The position numbers and the translations under genes were made by a program. The notes under the pieces are model-generated. The model saw only the letters and a list, made by a program, of their open reading frames with translations, ran no database searches and was not told the DNA's origin. From NCBI RefSeq assembly GCF_002964665.1, contig NZ_PQBZ01000042.1, forward strand, positions 493,097 through 557,096: a stretch of DNA of 64,000 nt, given 5' to 3'. How positions within the stretch are numbered: position 1 is the stretch's first letter; each line of letters opens with the position of its first letter. Below are positions 18,839 to 26,053 of this stretch, one piece after another. This stretch comes from Pseudoalteromonas sp. T1lg23B. Its GTDB lineage: Bacteria; Pseudomonadota; Gammaproteobacteria; Enterobacterales; Alteromonadaceae.

Positions 18839-19039
18839 TTTATAATACAACAAAACTCTCCTGTTGCAACTATCTGTGCCCAACTTTTTCACTCTGGGTA
18901 TATTCAGACATCGTGCAGTAGGGTTTCAGGCGCGCAAAAAATGCAATACTTCACAAATAAGTTTACGCATTAAAATACCTATACAGCTGATATTAATAAG
19001 ATTAACATCCATGTTCACAGTTAAACGTAGCAACTTACT

Positions 19040-19765
19040 ATGAAAAAAATAATCCTTTTTGTGTTACTTCTACCGTTTATGCTGCAGGCCAATGTTGAGT
19101 CAACAACACTTGAAATGCATCCTATAACAAAAAATATCTATCAACATATTTCCTATCTCGATGTACCACCGTGGGGACGCGTTGCAGCAAATGGCCTCGT
19201 AGCTGTAATTGAACAAGACGCTTATATTATTGATACACCGTGGACTATTGCAGATACAAAACAATTAGTTGCTTGGATAAAAGCACAAGGACTAACTCCC
19301 AAAGCGGCTGTGATCAGCCATTTTCACCAAGATGCCAGCAACGGTATTGCGTATTTAAACGAAGTAGGCATCGACACCTATGCAAGTACGCTCACCAATT
19401 CTTTGTTGGCCAAACAAAACCTGCCACAGTCAAATATTAGCTATTCAGACCAAAGCCTAACGATAGCCAATGGTACAATTGAAATATTCGCGCCCGGCGC
19501 AGGTCACAGTTCAGATAATATTGTGGTCTGGTTTGCACAGCAGAAAATGTTATTTGGCGGTTGCTTTGTTAAGAGTCTTGAGAGTACCAGTTTGGGCAAT
19601 ATTGCAGATGCATCTATCGACAGTTGGTCCATATCAATCAATAACGTACTAAAGAAATATCCAGAGATTAAGCAAGTGGTGCCTGGGCATGGAAAAATTG
19701 GCGATGTGAGTTTATTAGCGCATACGGCAAAATTAGTCAGCAAACAAGCGCACCGCACACACTAG
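19040..19765 (+). CDS. Subclass B1 metallo-beta-lactamase
   Basis: A 241-residue protein with a signal peptide (MKKIILFVLLLPFMLQA), so it acts in the periplasm. All B1 zinc ligands are present: HFHQD (His94, His96, Asp98), GAGHSSDN (His156), GGCFVK (Cys175, with the substrate-binding Lys178) and PGHG (His217). The sequence AYIIDTPWT...TKQLVAWI and the TYAS-TN-LL segment resemble IMP-type enzymes. B1 enzymes hydrolyse most beta-lactams including carbapenems. The length matches the family. No mobile element flanks it; the neighbours look chromosomal, so it is probably an intrinsic resistance gene. No regulator or BlaI-type operator is seen in front of it. Confidence 0.93.
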   Translation: MKKIILFVLLLPFMLQANVESTTLEMHPITKNIYQHISYLDVPPWGRVAANGLVAVIEQDAYIIDTPWTIADTKQLVAWIKAQGLTPKAAVISHFHQDASNGIAYLNEVGIDTYASTLTNSLLAKQNLPQSNISYSDQSLTIANGTIEIFAPGAGHSSDNIVVWFAQQKMLFGGCFVKSLESTSLGNIADASIDSWSISINNVLKKYPEIKQVVPGHGKIGDVSLLAHTAKLVSKQAHRTH

Positions 19766-19817
19766 CAAGCTATAAAGCGGCAGCCTCTAGACTACCGCTA
19801 TAACTTAAACGTATATA

Positions 19818-20189
19818 CTAGTAGCCGGTTTCATACCAAGCATTCGCAGTATTGGTTCTTTCCCATGTACCATCTTTGTATAGGATAAGCGCTGAAGCAC
19901 TATTTTGTGAGTACGCTCTGATGGTTGCGTTACAGCTTGTACCGCCGCTACAGTTTGCCTTTCCTTCCCAACGAACTTCTTGAATCGGCTTAGAGATGTT
20001 GCTTAGATAGAACTTACCCGATGTCGAATTGCCAAATGAGTAGTCAAATGCACCACAATTTTTAGTGCCATTTGCAAATGAGTTACCGCCAGATTTAGGG
20101 TATACATCACACACTAACGTAGTTGCCAATGCAGAACCTGCAAATAGAGTACCCGCAATTACAGTCATCGCTTTTAATGTTGTTTTCAT
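19818..20189 (-). CDS. Small secreted protein of unknown function
   Basis: A 123-residue protein with a clear signal peptide (MKTTLKAMTVIAGTLFAGSALA). The mature 100 residues have four cysteines (LVCDVY, KNCGAF, ANCSGG, SCNATI), which could make two disulfides, and a beta-rich composition. No family is recognised. The start ATG is preceded by AAGGAAAC at a normal distance. The gene is convergent with the metallo-beta-lactamase and separate from the bacterioferritin operon, whose terminator lies upstream. Confidence 0.65.
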   Translation of the reverse strand: MKTTLKAMTVIAGTLFAGSALATTLVCDVYPKSGGNSFANGTKNCGAFDYSFGNSTSGKFYLSNISKPIQEVRWEGKANCSGGTSCNATIRAYSQNSASALILYKDGTWERTNTANAWYETGY

Positions 20190-20378
20190 TTTGTTTCCTT
20201 GTATTAAAACTTAGTTATTCTTAATGCAACTTTGTTGCAACATAACGAATAGACAAAGGATGAAAACAATGCAAGTTTTGTAGATAATTTTTTTCATCAA
20301 ACTTATTCGAGAAAAATAAACTATTCGTCCCCATTATTTCAGCTGATGTCATGATCCCAGTGTTGTTTTTAGCAAGAA

Positions 20379-20404
20379 AAAAGCAGCCATAATTGACTGC
20401 TTTT
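20379..20404 (-). terminator. Rho-independent terminator of the bacterioferritin operon
   Basis: AAAAGCAG (20379-20386) and CTGCTTTT (20397-20404) form the stem; on the minus strand the stem is followed by a T-run. An additional perfect 8-bp inverted repeat, GTATGGTG CACA CACCATAC (20411-20430), lies between it and the stop codon at 20455. Confidence 0.75.
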
Positions 20405-20454
20405 AGATAGGTATGGTGCACACACCATACAAAGGTACTTGTTACATTTACGGG

Positions 20455-20940
20455 TTAATCGGGAGAACCTCCGCCCATTTGACTTTGGATATAATTGGGC
20501 AAACCAACCAGTTTGATAAGACCTAAATGTTGCTCAAGCCAGTATATATGATCCATTTCGGTATCATCTAACAGCTTTTCAAGCATCTCACGCGTGACAT
20601 AGTCTTTTTCTTTTTCACACTCAGTAATGATACTTTTTAAACTAGCAGCTACCGTCATCTCCGCAGCCAAGTCGTTTTCTAGCATTTGCTGCACATTATC
20701 ACCCACATGAATGGGTTTTCTACTAGCCGTATCGGGTGTGCCTTCTAAGAATAGAATACGCTCAATGATGTTTTTTGCATGATCTAGCTCTTCGTCATAC
20801 TCGTGTGCCAACTTGTGACCCAATTTGCCAATCCCCCAATCTTCATACATTTTTGAATGCGCCAAATATTGGTCCATTGAGGTCAATTCAAGTGTCAGCT
20901 GCTGGTTGAGCAAATCAATAATCTTTTTACTACCTTGCAT
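20455..20940 (-). CDS. bfr: Bacterioferritin, ferroxidase-type subunit
   Basis: A 161-residue bacterioferritin. The di-iron ferroxidase ligands are all present: Glu18, Glu51, His54, Glu94, Glu128 and His131 (one residue later than in E. coli because of a small insertion). The haem-ligand position 52, Met in E. coli Bfr, is Leu here. This subunit can therefore oxidise and store iron but should not bind haem by itself. The start ATG at 20940 follows GGAG. It lies 4 bp after the stop codon of the second subunit gene, so both are co-transcribed and probably assemble into a mixed 24-mer. Confidence 0.93.
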   Translation of the reverse strand: MQGSKKIIDLLNQQLTLELTSMDQYLAHSKMYEDWGIGKLGHKLAHEYDEELDHAKNIIERILFLEGTPDTASRKPIHVGDNVQQMLENDLAAEMTVAASLKSIITECEKEKDYVTREMLEKLLDDTEMDHIYWLEQHLGLIKLVGLPNYIQSQMGGGSPD

Positions 20941-20944
20941 GCTT

Positions 20945-21415
20945 TTACTCCTCAATCTGCGATTGCAGATAATTTTCAATGCCTGTGTGTTTGATCAGAT
21001 ATTGCTGCGCTTCAATCCAGTCTACATACTCTTCTTCGTACTCTAGAATATCTTCAAGTAGCTCACGGCTCACGTAATCGTGTTCTTGCTCACACAAAGC
21101 AATGGCTGACTTTAGCTCTGGAATTTGCTCCATCTCAAAGGCCAGATCACAGCTGAGCATTTCTTCGCAATGCTCACCAATGCGCAGCTTTTCAAGATGT
21201 TGTAGATTGGGTAGCCCTTCCAAAAACAAAATACGCTCAATTAAGTCGTCAGCTTGTTTCATGTCTTTGATGGACTTTTTGTAGGCTTTTTCGTTTAACT
21301 CCTCTAAGCCCCAGTTTTTATACATGCGGGCATGAAGAAAATACTGGTTGATTGAGGTGAGCTCTAACGTCAGTATTCGATTTAATACATTTAAAACTTG
21401 CTTATTACCCTGCAT
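20945..21415 (-). CDS. bfr: Bacterioferritin, haem-binding subunit
   Basis: A 156-residue bacterioferritin that keeps the haem ligand Met52 but has lost part of the ferroxidase centre: Asp51 for Glu, Gln54 for His and Tyr130 for His. It is the first gene of the operon, so haem-type and ferroxidase-type subunits are made together. Such complementary pairs are known in other Proteobacteria, where the haem mediates electron entry for iron release. The start ATG at 21415 is chosen because the following residues MQGNKQVLN align with the family; frames further upstream are not conserved. No bacterioferritin-associated ferredoxin gene is adjacent. Confidence 0.92.
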   Translation of the reverse strand: MQGNKQVLNVLNRILTLELTSINQYFLHARMYKNWGLEELNEKAYKKSIKDMKQADDLIERILFLEGLPNLQHLEKLRIGEHCEEMLSCDLAFEMEQIPELKSAIALCEQEHDYVSRELLEDILEYEEEYVDWIEAQQYLIKHTGIENYLQSQIEE

Positions 21416-21666
21416 GGGGCCCCCTAAAAAAACAAACACACGCCCCATAAACCTAGTCGAAAACGAACACAACGCAAGACCGATTCGAACTAAATAGAAA
21501 TTTAATATATTCTTTTAAAATAAATGACTTATAACATTATTGAGAGTGATTCACATTGTGAATTGCAGTTACAATTGCAATGCTTTTTTCGTAGTGATTT
21601 AAAGCTAGTAGCAAGCCACACGCGATGCAAGTTTGTGCGTCTCGCGAAGTATACTTCTAGCTTAAC

Positions 21667-23244
21667 TCACAGATGCTTTTTCACTTGGATATTTAATCGC
21701 TTAGCTAAACGTACCAGATTGGCCCTGTCTAACTGTAATGCTCTGGCTGTTGCTGACCAGTTGAGGCTATTTGCTTCCAGCGCTTGAACGATCCGTTGAC
21801 GCTGAAATTCATCTACGGCTTGTTTTAGAGGTTTAATATCGACGCTAATTTGCTCTTTGATCCTCTGCTGTGTATTGACTGAATTTGACACATGGAGTTC
21901 GCAATGCTCAGGTTCGATACAAATGATCTCCGTGGGCCACTGCGCCTGCTTGGCCTTGAGCGCACTGCGACTGATCACATGTTCAAGTTCGCGTATGTTA
22001 CCCGGCCAATCGTAGTTCATCAGCAACTTTGATAATTGACTATGCATGGTAAGTTGTTTAATCCCAAGCTTTTTTCTTACCTGTTCAATAAAAAACCCCG
22101 CTAACAAAGAGATGTCTTCACGTCGAGCTCTTAGTGGTGGAACACTAATAGGATAAACACTTAAACGGTGGTATAAATCTGCACGAAACCGACCATCAAT
22201 CACTTCTTGTTTGAGATCACGATTGGTTGCGGCTATTACTCGCACATTAACCTGTTGTGTTTGATCTGCCCCTACAGGTTGAATTTCTCCACTTTGCAGT
22301 ACTCTTAGTAACTTGCTTTGAATGCTCAGTGGTAACTCACCTATCTCATCTAGAAAAATTGTCCCCCCATCAGCCAGCATAAATTTGCCTTCTCGATGCT
22401 TATCAGCGCCCGTAAACGCCCCCTTGCGATGACCAAAAAACTCACTCTCTGCCAAATTTTCGGGTAACGAGGCGCAATTGACTTGCACAAAAGCCTGTTC
22501 CGCTCGTTGTGAGGCCTTATGAATATTGCGCGCAACCAGCTCTTTACCTGTGCCTGTTTCACCTAAAACCAATACCGTGAAATCTGAGCTAGCCACCAGT
22601 TGCACATCATTGTTTAGCACATTCATGCACTCGCTTTGCCCCACCATGTCGTGAGTTGCTTGATTTAAGGCGGTCATCAAGGCATTACCGTGCTGTGCCT
22701 TTCTAAGTAATTGCTCACCGTAGAGCACACACTTAAGTTGCTCATTTACGATATCATTGATGTGCTGTAAAAATGAGTCACTAAAACCATCAAAACTGCC
22801 GATGGTCAAACTATCAAAAGTTAATAACCCGAGTAATTGTTGGTCATCAAACAGCGCCATACCCATACAAGAATGCACAGGCATATCTCCTTCTGTTGCC
22901 AACAACAAGCCATCGTAAGGATCTGGTAAGTCGCTATGTTCATCAAACCGAACTGGGCCACGCGCTTTGCTGATTGCCTCAAGCCTTGGATGCGCGCCAA
23001 GCTCAAAGCGACGGCCAAACGTATCTCGCGTCAAGCCTGCTAGTGCCACAGGCGTCAACATTCCGTTTTGATTGAGTAACAAGGCCACTGCATCCGCGTT
23101 GATACACGCTTTAACCGCTTGGATCAGCGCACTGTAAAAGCCATTCACTGAATGTGATGTGTGTGAAGGCTGAGCACGGGTTAGGGTCATACTCAGGGTG
23201 AATAATTGAGAAAGCGTTTGTGGATTCAAGTCAAAAAGACCCAT
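21667..23244 (-). CDS. norR: Nitric oxide-responsive sigma-54 activator NorR
   Basis: A 525-residue activator: N-terminal GAF domain (about 30-175) with the NorR-like segment LPDPYDGL (106-113), a central AAA+ domain with Walker A GETGTGKE (228-235) and the sigma-54 contact loop GAFTGA (275-280), and a C-terminal Fis-type helix-turn-helix (about 485-520). In NorR a mononuclear iron in the GAF domain binds NO and relieves inhibition of the ATPase. It is divergent from the nnrS/hmp genes, and the shared 146-bp region holds a NorR-type site and a sigma-54 promoter. The function assignment rests on domain order plus this context. Confidence 0.93.
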   Translation of the reverse strand: MGLFDLNPQTLSQLFTLSMTLTRAQPSHTSHSVNGFYSALIQAVKACINADAVALLLNQNGMLTPVALAGLTRDTFGRRFELGAHPRLEAISKARGPVRFDEHSDLPDPYDGLLLATEGDMPVHSCMGMALFDDQQLLGLLTFDSLTIGSFDGFSDSFLQHINDIVNEQLKCVLYGEQLLRKAQHGNALMTALNQATHDMVGQSECMNVLNNDVQLVASSDFTVLVLGETGTGKELVARNIHKASQRAEQAFVQVNCASLPENLAESEFFGHRKGAFTGADKHREGKFMLADGGTIFLDEIGELPLSIQSKLLRVLQSGEIQPVGADQTQQVNVRVIAATNRDLKQEVIDGRFRADLYHRLSVYPISVPPLRARREDISLLAGFFIEQVRKKLGIKQLTMHSQLSKLLMNYDWPGNIRELEHVISRSALKAKQAQWPTEIICIEPEHCELHVSNSVNTQQRIKEQISVDIKPLKQAVDEFQRQRIVQALEANSLNWSATARALQLDRANLVRLAKRLNIQVKKHL

Positions 23245-23273
23245 TTAGTTTATTTGGCCACAAATAAAGATAT

Positions 23274-23284
23274 GTCAAATTGAC
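23274..23284. promoter_or_regulatory. NorR-type enhancer site
   Basis: GTCAAATTGAC is an inverted repeat around a central A and fits the NorR consensus GT-N7-AC. It lies about 63 bp upstream of the sigma-54 promoter, an appropriate enhancer distance. Only one clear copy was found, whereas E. coli norVW has three. Confidence 0.6.
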
Positions 23285-23336
23285 TCAAACCGCAAACACG
23301 AAATACTTAAAGCATTGAAATAAAACAACTTTTAGT

Positions 23337-23353
23337 TTGGCATAGAGTCTGCA
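23337..23353 (+). promoter_or_regulatory. Sigma-54 promoter of the NO-detoxification operon
   Basis: TTGGCATAGAGTCTGCA matches the sigma-54 consensus TTGGCAC-N5-TTGCA, with the GG and GC dinucleotides separated by the required 10 bases. Transcription would start near 23364, about 27 bp before the first start codon. Confidence 0.8.
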
Positions 23354-23390
23354 ATAGCTAAGTACTGTTAATCTCTAGAAGTATTTACTT

Positions 23391-23615
23391 ATGCAAGATG
23401 CCACTTTTGTGCTCAAAGCCGCTAATGTCACACTCGTATTGCTGGCGCTGTGTTTTAGTGCCAGCGTGCTGGCCAGCTACCCCTTGGCACCATATTTTGC
23501 GTTACCTACGCAGATAGCGCTGCATATCTCAAGTATCATCATCGCAGCACTGTTTAAACTCAGTTATGTTGTGCGCTGTGTTTGCCAGTATCAATTAGGC
23601 ATGGAGGTGAAGTAA
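23391..23615 (+). CDS. Small membrane protein of the NO-detoxification operon
   Basis: A 74-residue protein with two hydrophobic segments (about 8-28 and 40-62). It is the first gene behind the sigma-54 promoter and its stop codon overlaps the start of nnrS (TAATG), so it is translationally coupled to it. No domain is recognised. Its position in an NO-responsive operon suggests a role together with the NnrS membrane protein, but this is inference from context only. Confidence 0.75.
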   Translation: MQDATFVLKAANVTLVLLALCFSASVLASYPLAPYFALPTQIALHISSIIIAALFKLSYVVRCVCQYQLGMEVK

Positions 23616-24829
23616 TGCGCCCCATCAACTTGATTGAACCTATCGCTGAGTACAAATGGTATCAAATACAACATTGGCCTATATTGATGCTAGCGTTTCG
23701 ACCGATGTTTTTATGTGCGGCTATTTGGTCTGTGCTAAGTATCGCACTTTGGGCCGCAATGTTAGCTGGCGTTCTTAGTTGGCGCGCCGACACACCCGCA
23801 ACACTTTGGCATGCCCACGAAATGATCTTTGCCTTTGCTGGCGCTGTGGCCACTGGGTTTTTGCTTACCGCCGCGCAGAACTGGACCAATGTACCAAGTG
23901 TTAGTGGCTACAAACTGGGTCTTTTGGTGGTAATTTGGTGCCTTACCCGCGCCATATTTTTTGTTCAGCCAAACCTTGTTTGGTTGGTACTGATGGGGCA
24001 ACTGGCCTTTTGGCTCGCCGCTATCGCTTGTCTAAGCACCATGTTACTGCGTGCCAAATCTAAGAATAATTATGTATTTATCTTCATTCTTGCAGCACTT
24101 TGTACATTCAACTCACTGTTTTTATTATTAATTGAGCAAGGTGACTTTGCACTCGCACGCTCGTTTAGCCAAGTGGCGGTATTGATGTTTATGGCACTGA
24201 TAGGCGTCATCGGTGGTCGAGTGATCCCATTTTTTACCGCGCGAGGTTTAGCGCTTGATACGCAGGTGCGATCACCGAAACTTGACCGTCTATTGCTTTG
24301 GGTGAGCCTCTTTGGCGTAGCTGGGTTTGTACTCAGCGAAGTATTTAAACTTGCGCTTAATCCCGGTTATTTGCTTGGCCTTGCAGCTTTGTTACATATC
24401 ACCCGCAGTGTACTGTGGTTTGACTACCGAGTATTCACCGTGCCATTACTCTGGTCTTTACACCTTGGTTATGCCCTCAGTGCTACAGGTTTACTACTGC
24501 TGGCTGCCAGCTTTTTCAACCCCATTATTGCCTTTACCGATGCGCTGCATTTAATCACGCTTGGCGGTATTGGCTTGCTCATTATCGCCATGATGGCGCG
24601 AGTGTCCTTGGGTCACACTGGTCGGCCATTGCAAGTCCAACACGCTATCAGCGTTGCTTTTATCGCGATTGCTTTGGCAGCGATATGCCGCGCATTTTTC
24701 CCTAGTTTGATAAACCCACACCAGGCTTGGCTGTACAGCGCTGCGCTGTGGTGTGCTGGTTTTACCTTATTTGTTCGTTACTACTTTACCGTGCTCACGC
24801 AAAAGCGTGTCGATGGTCGTCGTGGTTAA
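23615..24829 (+). CDS. nnrS: NnrS family membrane protein
   Basis: A 404-residue integral membrane protein with about 12 hydrophobic segments. It has NnrS-type features: FRPMFLCAAIW near the N-terminus, WHAHEMIFAFAGAVATGFLLTAAQNWT, GGRVIPFFTARGL, and HLITLGGIGLLIIAMMARVSLGHTGR, including the conserved histidines. NnrS proteins are haem- and copper-containing and relieve nitrosative stress, for example by preventing iron-nitrosyl formation. The ATG at 23615 follows GGAGGT and overlaps the stop of the upstream small gene; hmp follows after 18 bp. The operon is expected to be NorR-dependent. Confidence 0.93.
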   Translation: MRPINLIEPIAEYKWYQIQHWPILMLAFRPMFLCAAIWSVLSIALWAAMLAGVLSWRADTPATLWHAHEMIFAFAGAVATGFLLTAAQNWTNVPSVSGYKLGLLVVIWCLTRAIFFVQPNLVWLVLMGQLAFWLAAIACLSTMLLRAKSKNNYVFIFILAALCTFNSLFLLLIEQGDFALARSFSQVAVLMFMALIGVIGGRVIPFFTARGLALDTQVRSPKLDRLLLWVSLFGVAGFVLSEVFKLALNPGYLLGLAALLHITRSVLWFDYRVFTVPLLWSLHLGYALSATGLLLLAASFFNPIIAFTDALHLITLGGIGLLIIAMMARVSLGHTGRPLQVQHAISVAFIAIALAAICRAFFPSLINPHQAWLYSAALWCAGFTLFVRYYFTVLTQKRVDGRRG

Positions 24830-24847
24830 TTTTTATTTGGAGTTTAT

Positions 24848-26011
24848 ATGTTATCTGAACGTACTATTTCGTTGGTTAAAAGCACCGTTCCTTTGTTAAG
24901 TGACGCAGGCACAGCTGTGACTGCTCACTTTTATCAGCGCATGTTTTCACACAACCCTGAGCTGAAAAACATTTTTAATATGACCAATCAGCACACGGGT
25001 AAGCAACAATTCGCGCTGTTTAATGCCATCGCCGCCTACGCAACGCATATTGATAACCCACAGGTTTTACAAGATGCCATCGGCCGTATTAATCATAAAC
25101 ATGTGAGTTTAAATATTCAGGCCGAGCATTATGACATTGTTGGGCACCACCTTATTGAAACTCTTAAAGAACTCGCACCTGAGCAATTTACACCAGAGAT
25201 TGAACAAGCATGGCGTGAAGCCTATGGTTTTTTGGCGGATTTGTTTATCACCCAAGAAGAAGGGCTTTATCGCACGGTTGAGCAACAACACGGGGGGTGG
25301 CGAAATGGTCGTGAGTTTGTAATTGCCAAACTTGTACAAGAATCAGAAAACGTGAAAAGCTTTTACCTTAAGCCTTGCGATGAGCGTGCTATCAGCCACT
25401 ACCAAGCAGGTCAGTTTATCGCTGTGAGCGTGACGCCTTCACAAAGTGAGCATACGCAAATTCGCCAATACTCACTGTCACAATCGCCTAAACATGACCA
25501 TTATCGCATTAGCGTTAAACGTGAGGGGTTAGTCTCAACTTATCTACACCAATTGGCTGTTGGCGATACCTTAACCCTTTACCCACCCGCTGGGGATTTT
25601 GTGCTGAAAAACACCACGAATGACAAGGTGTTTGTTAGCGCAGGCGTGGGCATAACTCCCATGATGGCGATGTTAGAGCAAGCACTAACAAATGAAACTG
25701 AAGCTCGTCTGTCATTCATTCATGCCTGTGTTGACCCGTCCCAGCACAGTTTTAAACAAGACATTGAGCAGCTTGCAGCGCAGCATTCAAACGTGACCAA
25801 AGAAGTCTGGTATGAGCACAGCGAGGGCAGTGATAAAACCGGTCGAATCGAGTTACAACACAGTGCGCTGTCACTCCCCTATGAACATGGCGAGTTTTAT
25901 CTGTGTGGCCCCAGCGCGTTTATGGCGGCGATTAAGCAGCAGTTGCTGGCGCAGGGCGTCGCGCCAGAGCGAATTTTATATGAGGTGTTTGGGCCACATG
26001 AGAGTCTGTAA
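24848..26011 (+). CDS. hmp: Flavohemoglobin / nitric oxide dioxygenase
   Basis: A 387-residue flavohemoglobin that converts NO and O2 to nitrate using NAD(P)H. The globin domain (1-140) has Tyr29 (B10), Gln53 (E7) and the proximal His85 (F8). The FAD-binding domain has RQYSLS, and the NAD-binding domain has AGVGITPMMAML, YLCGPSAFM and YEVFGP. All key residues are intact and the length matches E. coli Hmp. GGAG precedes the ATG. It is the last gene of the NorR-controlled operon and is followed by a hairpin shared with the convergent TPR gene. Confidence 0.97.
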   Translation: MLSERTISLVKSTVPLLSDAGTAVTAHFYQRMFSHNPELKNIFNMTNQHTGKQQFALFNAIAAYATHIDNPQVLQDAIGRINHKHVSLNIQAEHYDIVGHHLIETLKELAPEQFTPEIEQAWREAYGFLADLFITQEEGLYRTVEQQHGGWRNGREFVIAKLVQESENVKSFYLKPCDERAISHYQAGQFIAVSVTPSQSEHTQIRQYSLSQSPKHDHYRISVKREGLVSTYLHQLAVGDTLTLYPPAGDFVLKNTTNDKVFVSAGVGITPMMAMLEQALTNETEARLSFIHACVDPSQHSFKQDIEQLAAQHSNVTKEVWYEHSEGSDKTGRIELQHSALSLPYEHGEFYLCGPSAFMAAIKQQLLAQGVAPERILYEVFGPHESL

Positions 26012-26028
26012 GCGCTCATCAAGTTAAT

Positions 26029-26050
26029 GGGTGGCGCTTTTGCGCCGCCC
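26029..26050. terminator. Hairpin between convergent genes
   Basis: GGGTGGCGC (26029-26037), loop TTTT, GCGCCGCCC (26042-26050): a nine-pair stem with one G-T pair, between the hmp stop and the convergent TPR gene stop. No T-run follows. Confidence 0.55.
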
Positions 26051-26053
26051 TAC

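Noticed and set aside
19040..20189. Possible mobile element carrying the metallo-beta-lactamase
   Set aside because: No transposase, integrase, terminal inverted repeats or attC-like site flank the gene; the context looks chromosomal.
20221..20421. 66-codon minus-strand frame downstream of the bacterioferritins
   Set aside because: It spans the bacterioferritin terminator hairpin and has no convincing start site.
21524..21787. 87-codon plus-strand frame between bfr and norR
   Set aside because: It overlaps the 3' end of norR on the other strand, and its sequence is not protein-like; the region more likely holds the bfr promoter. I looked for a Fur box there and found none that was convincing.
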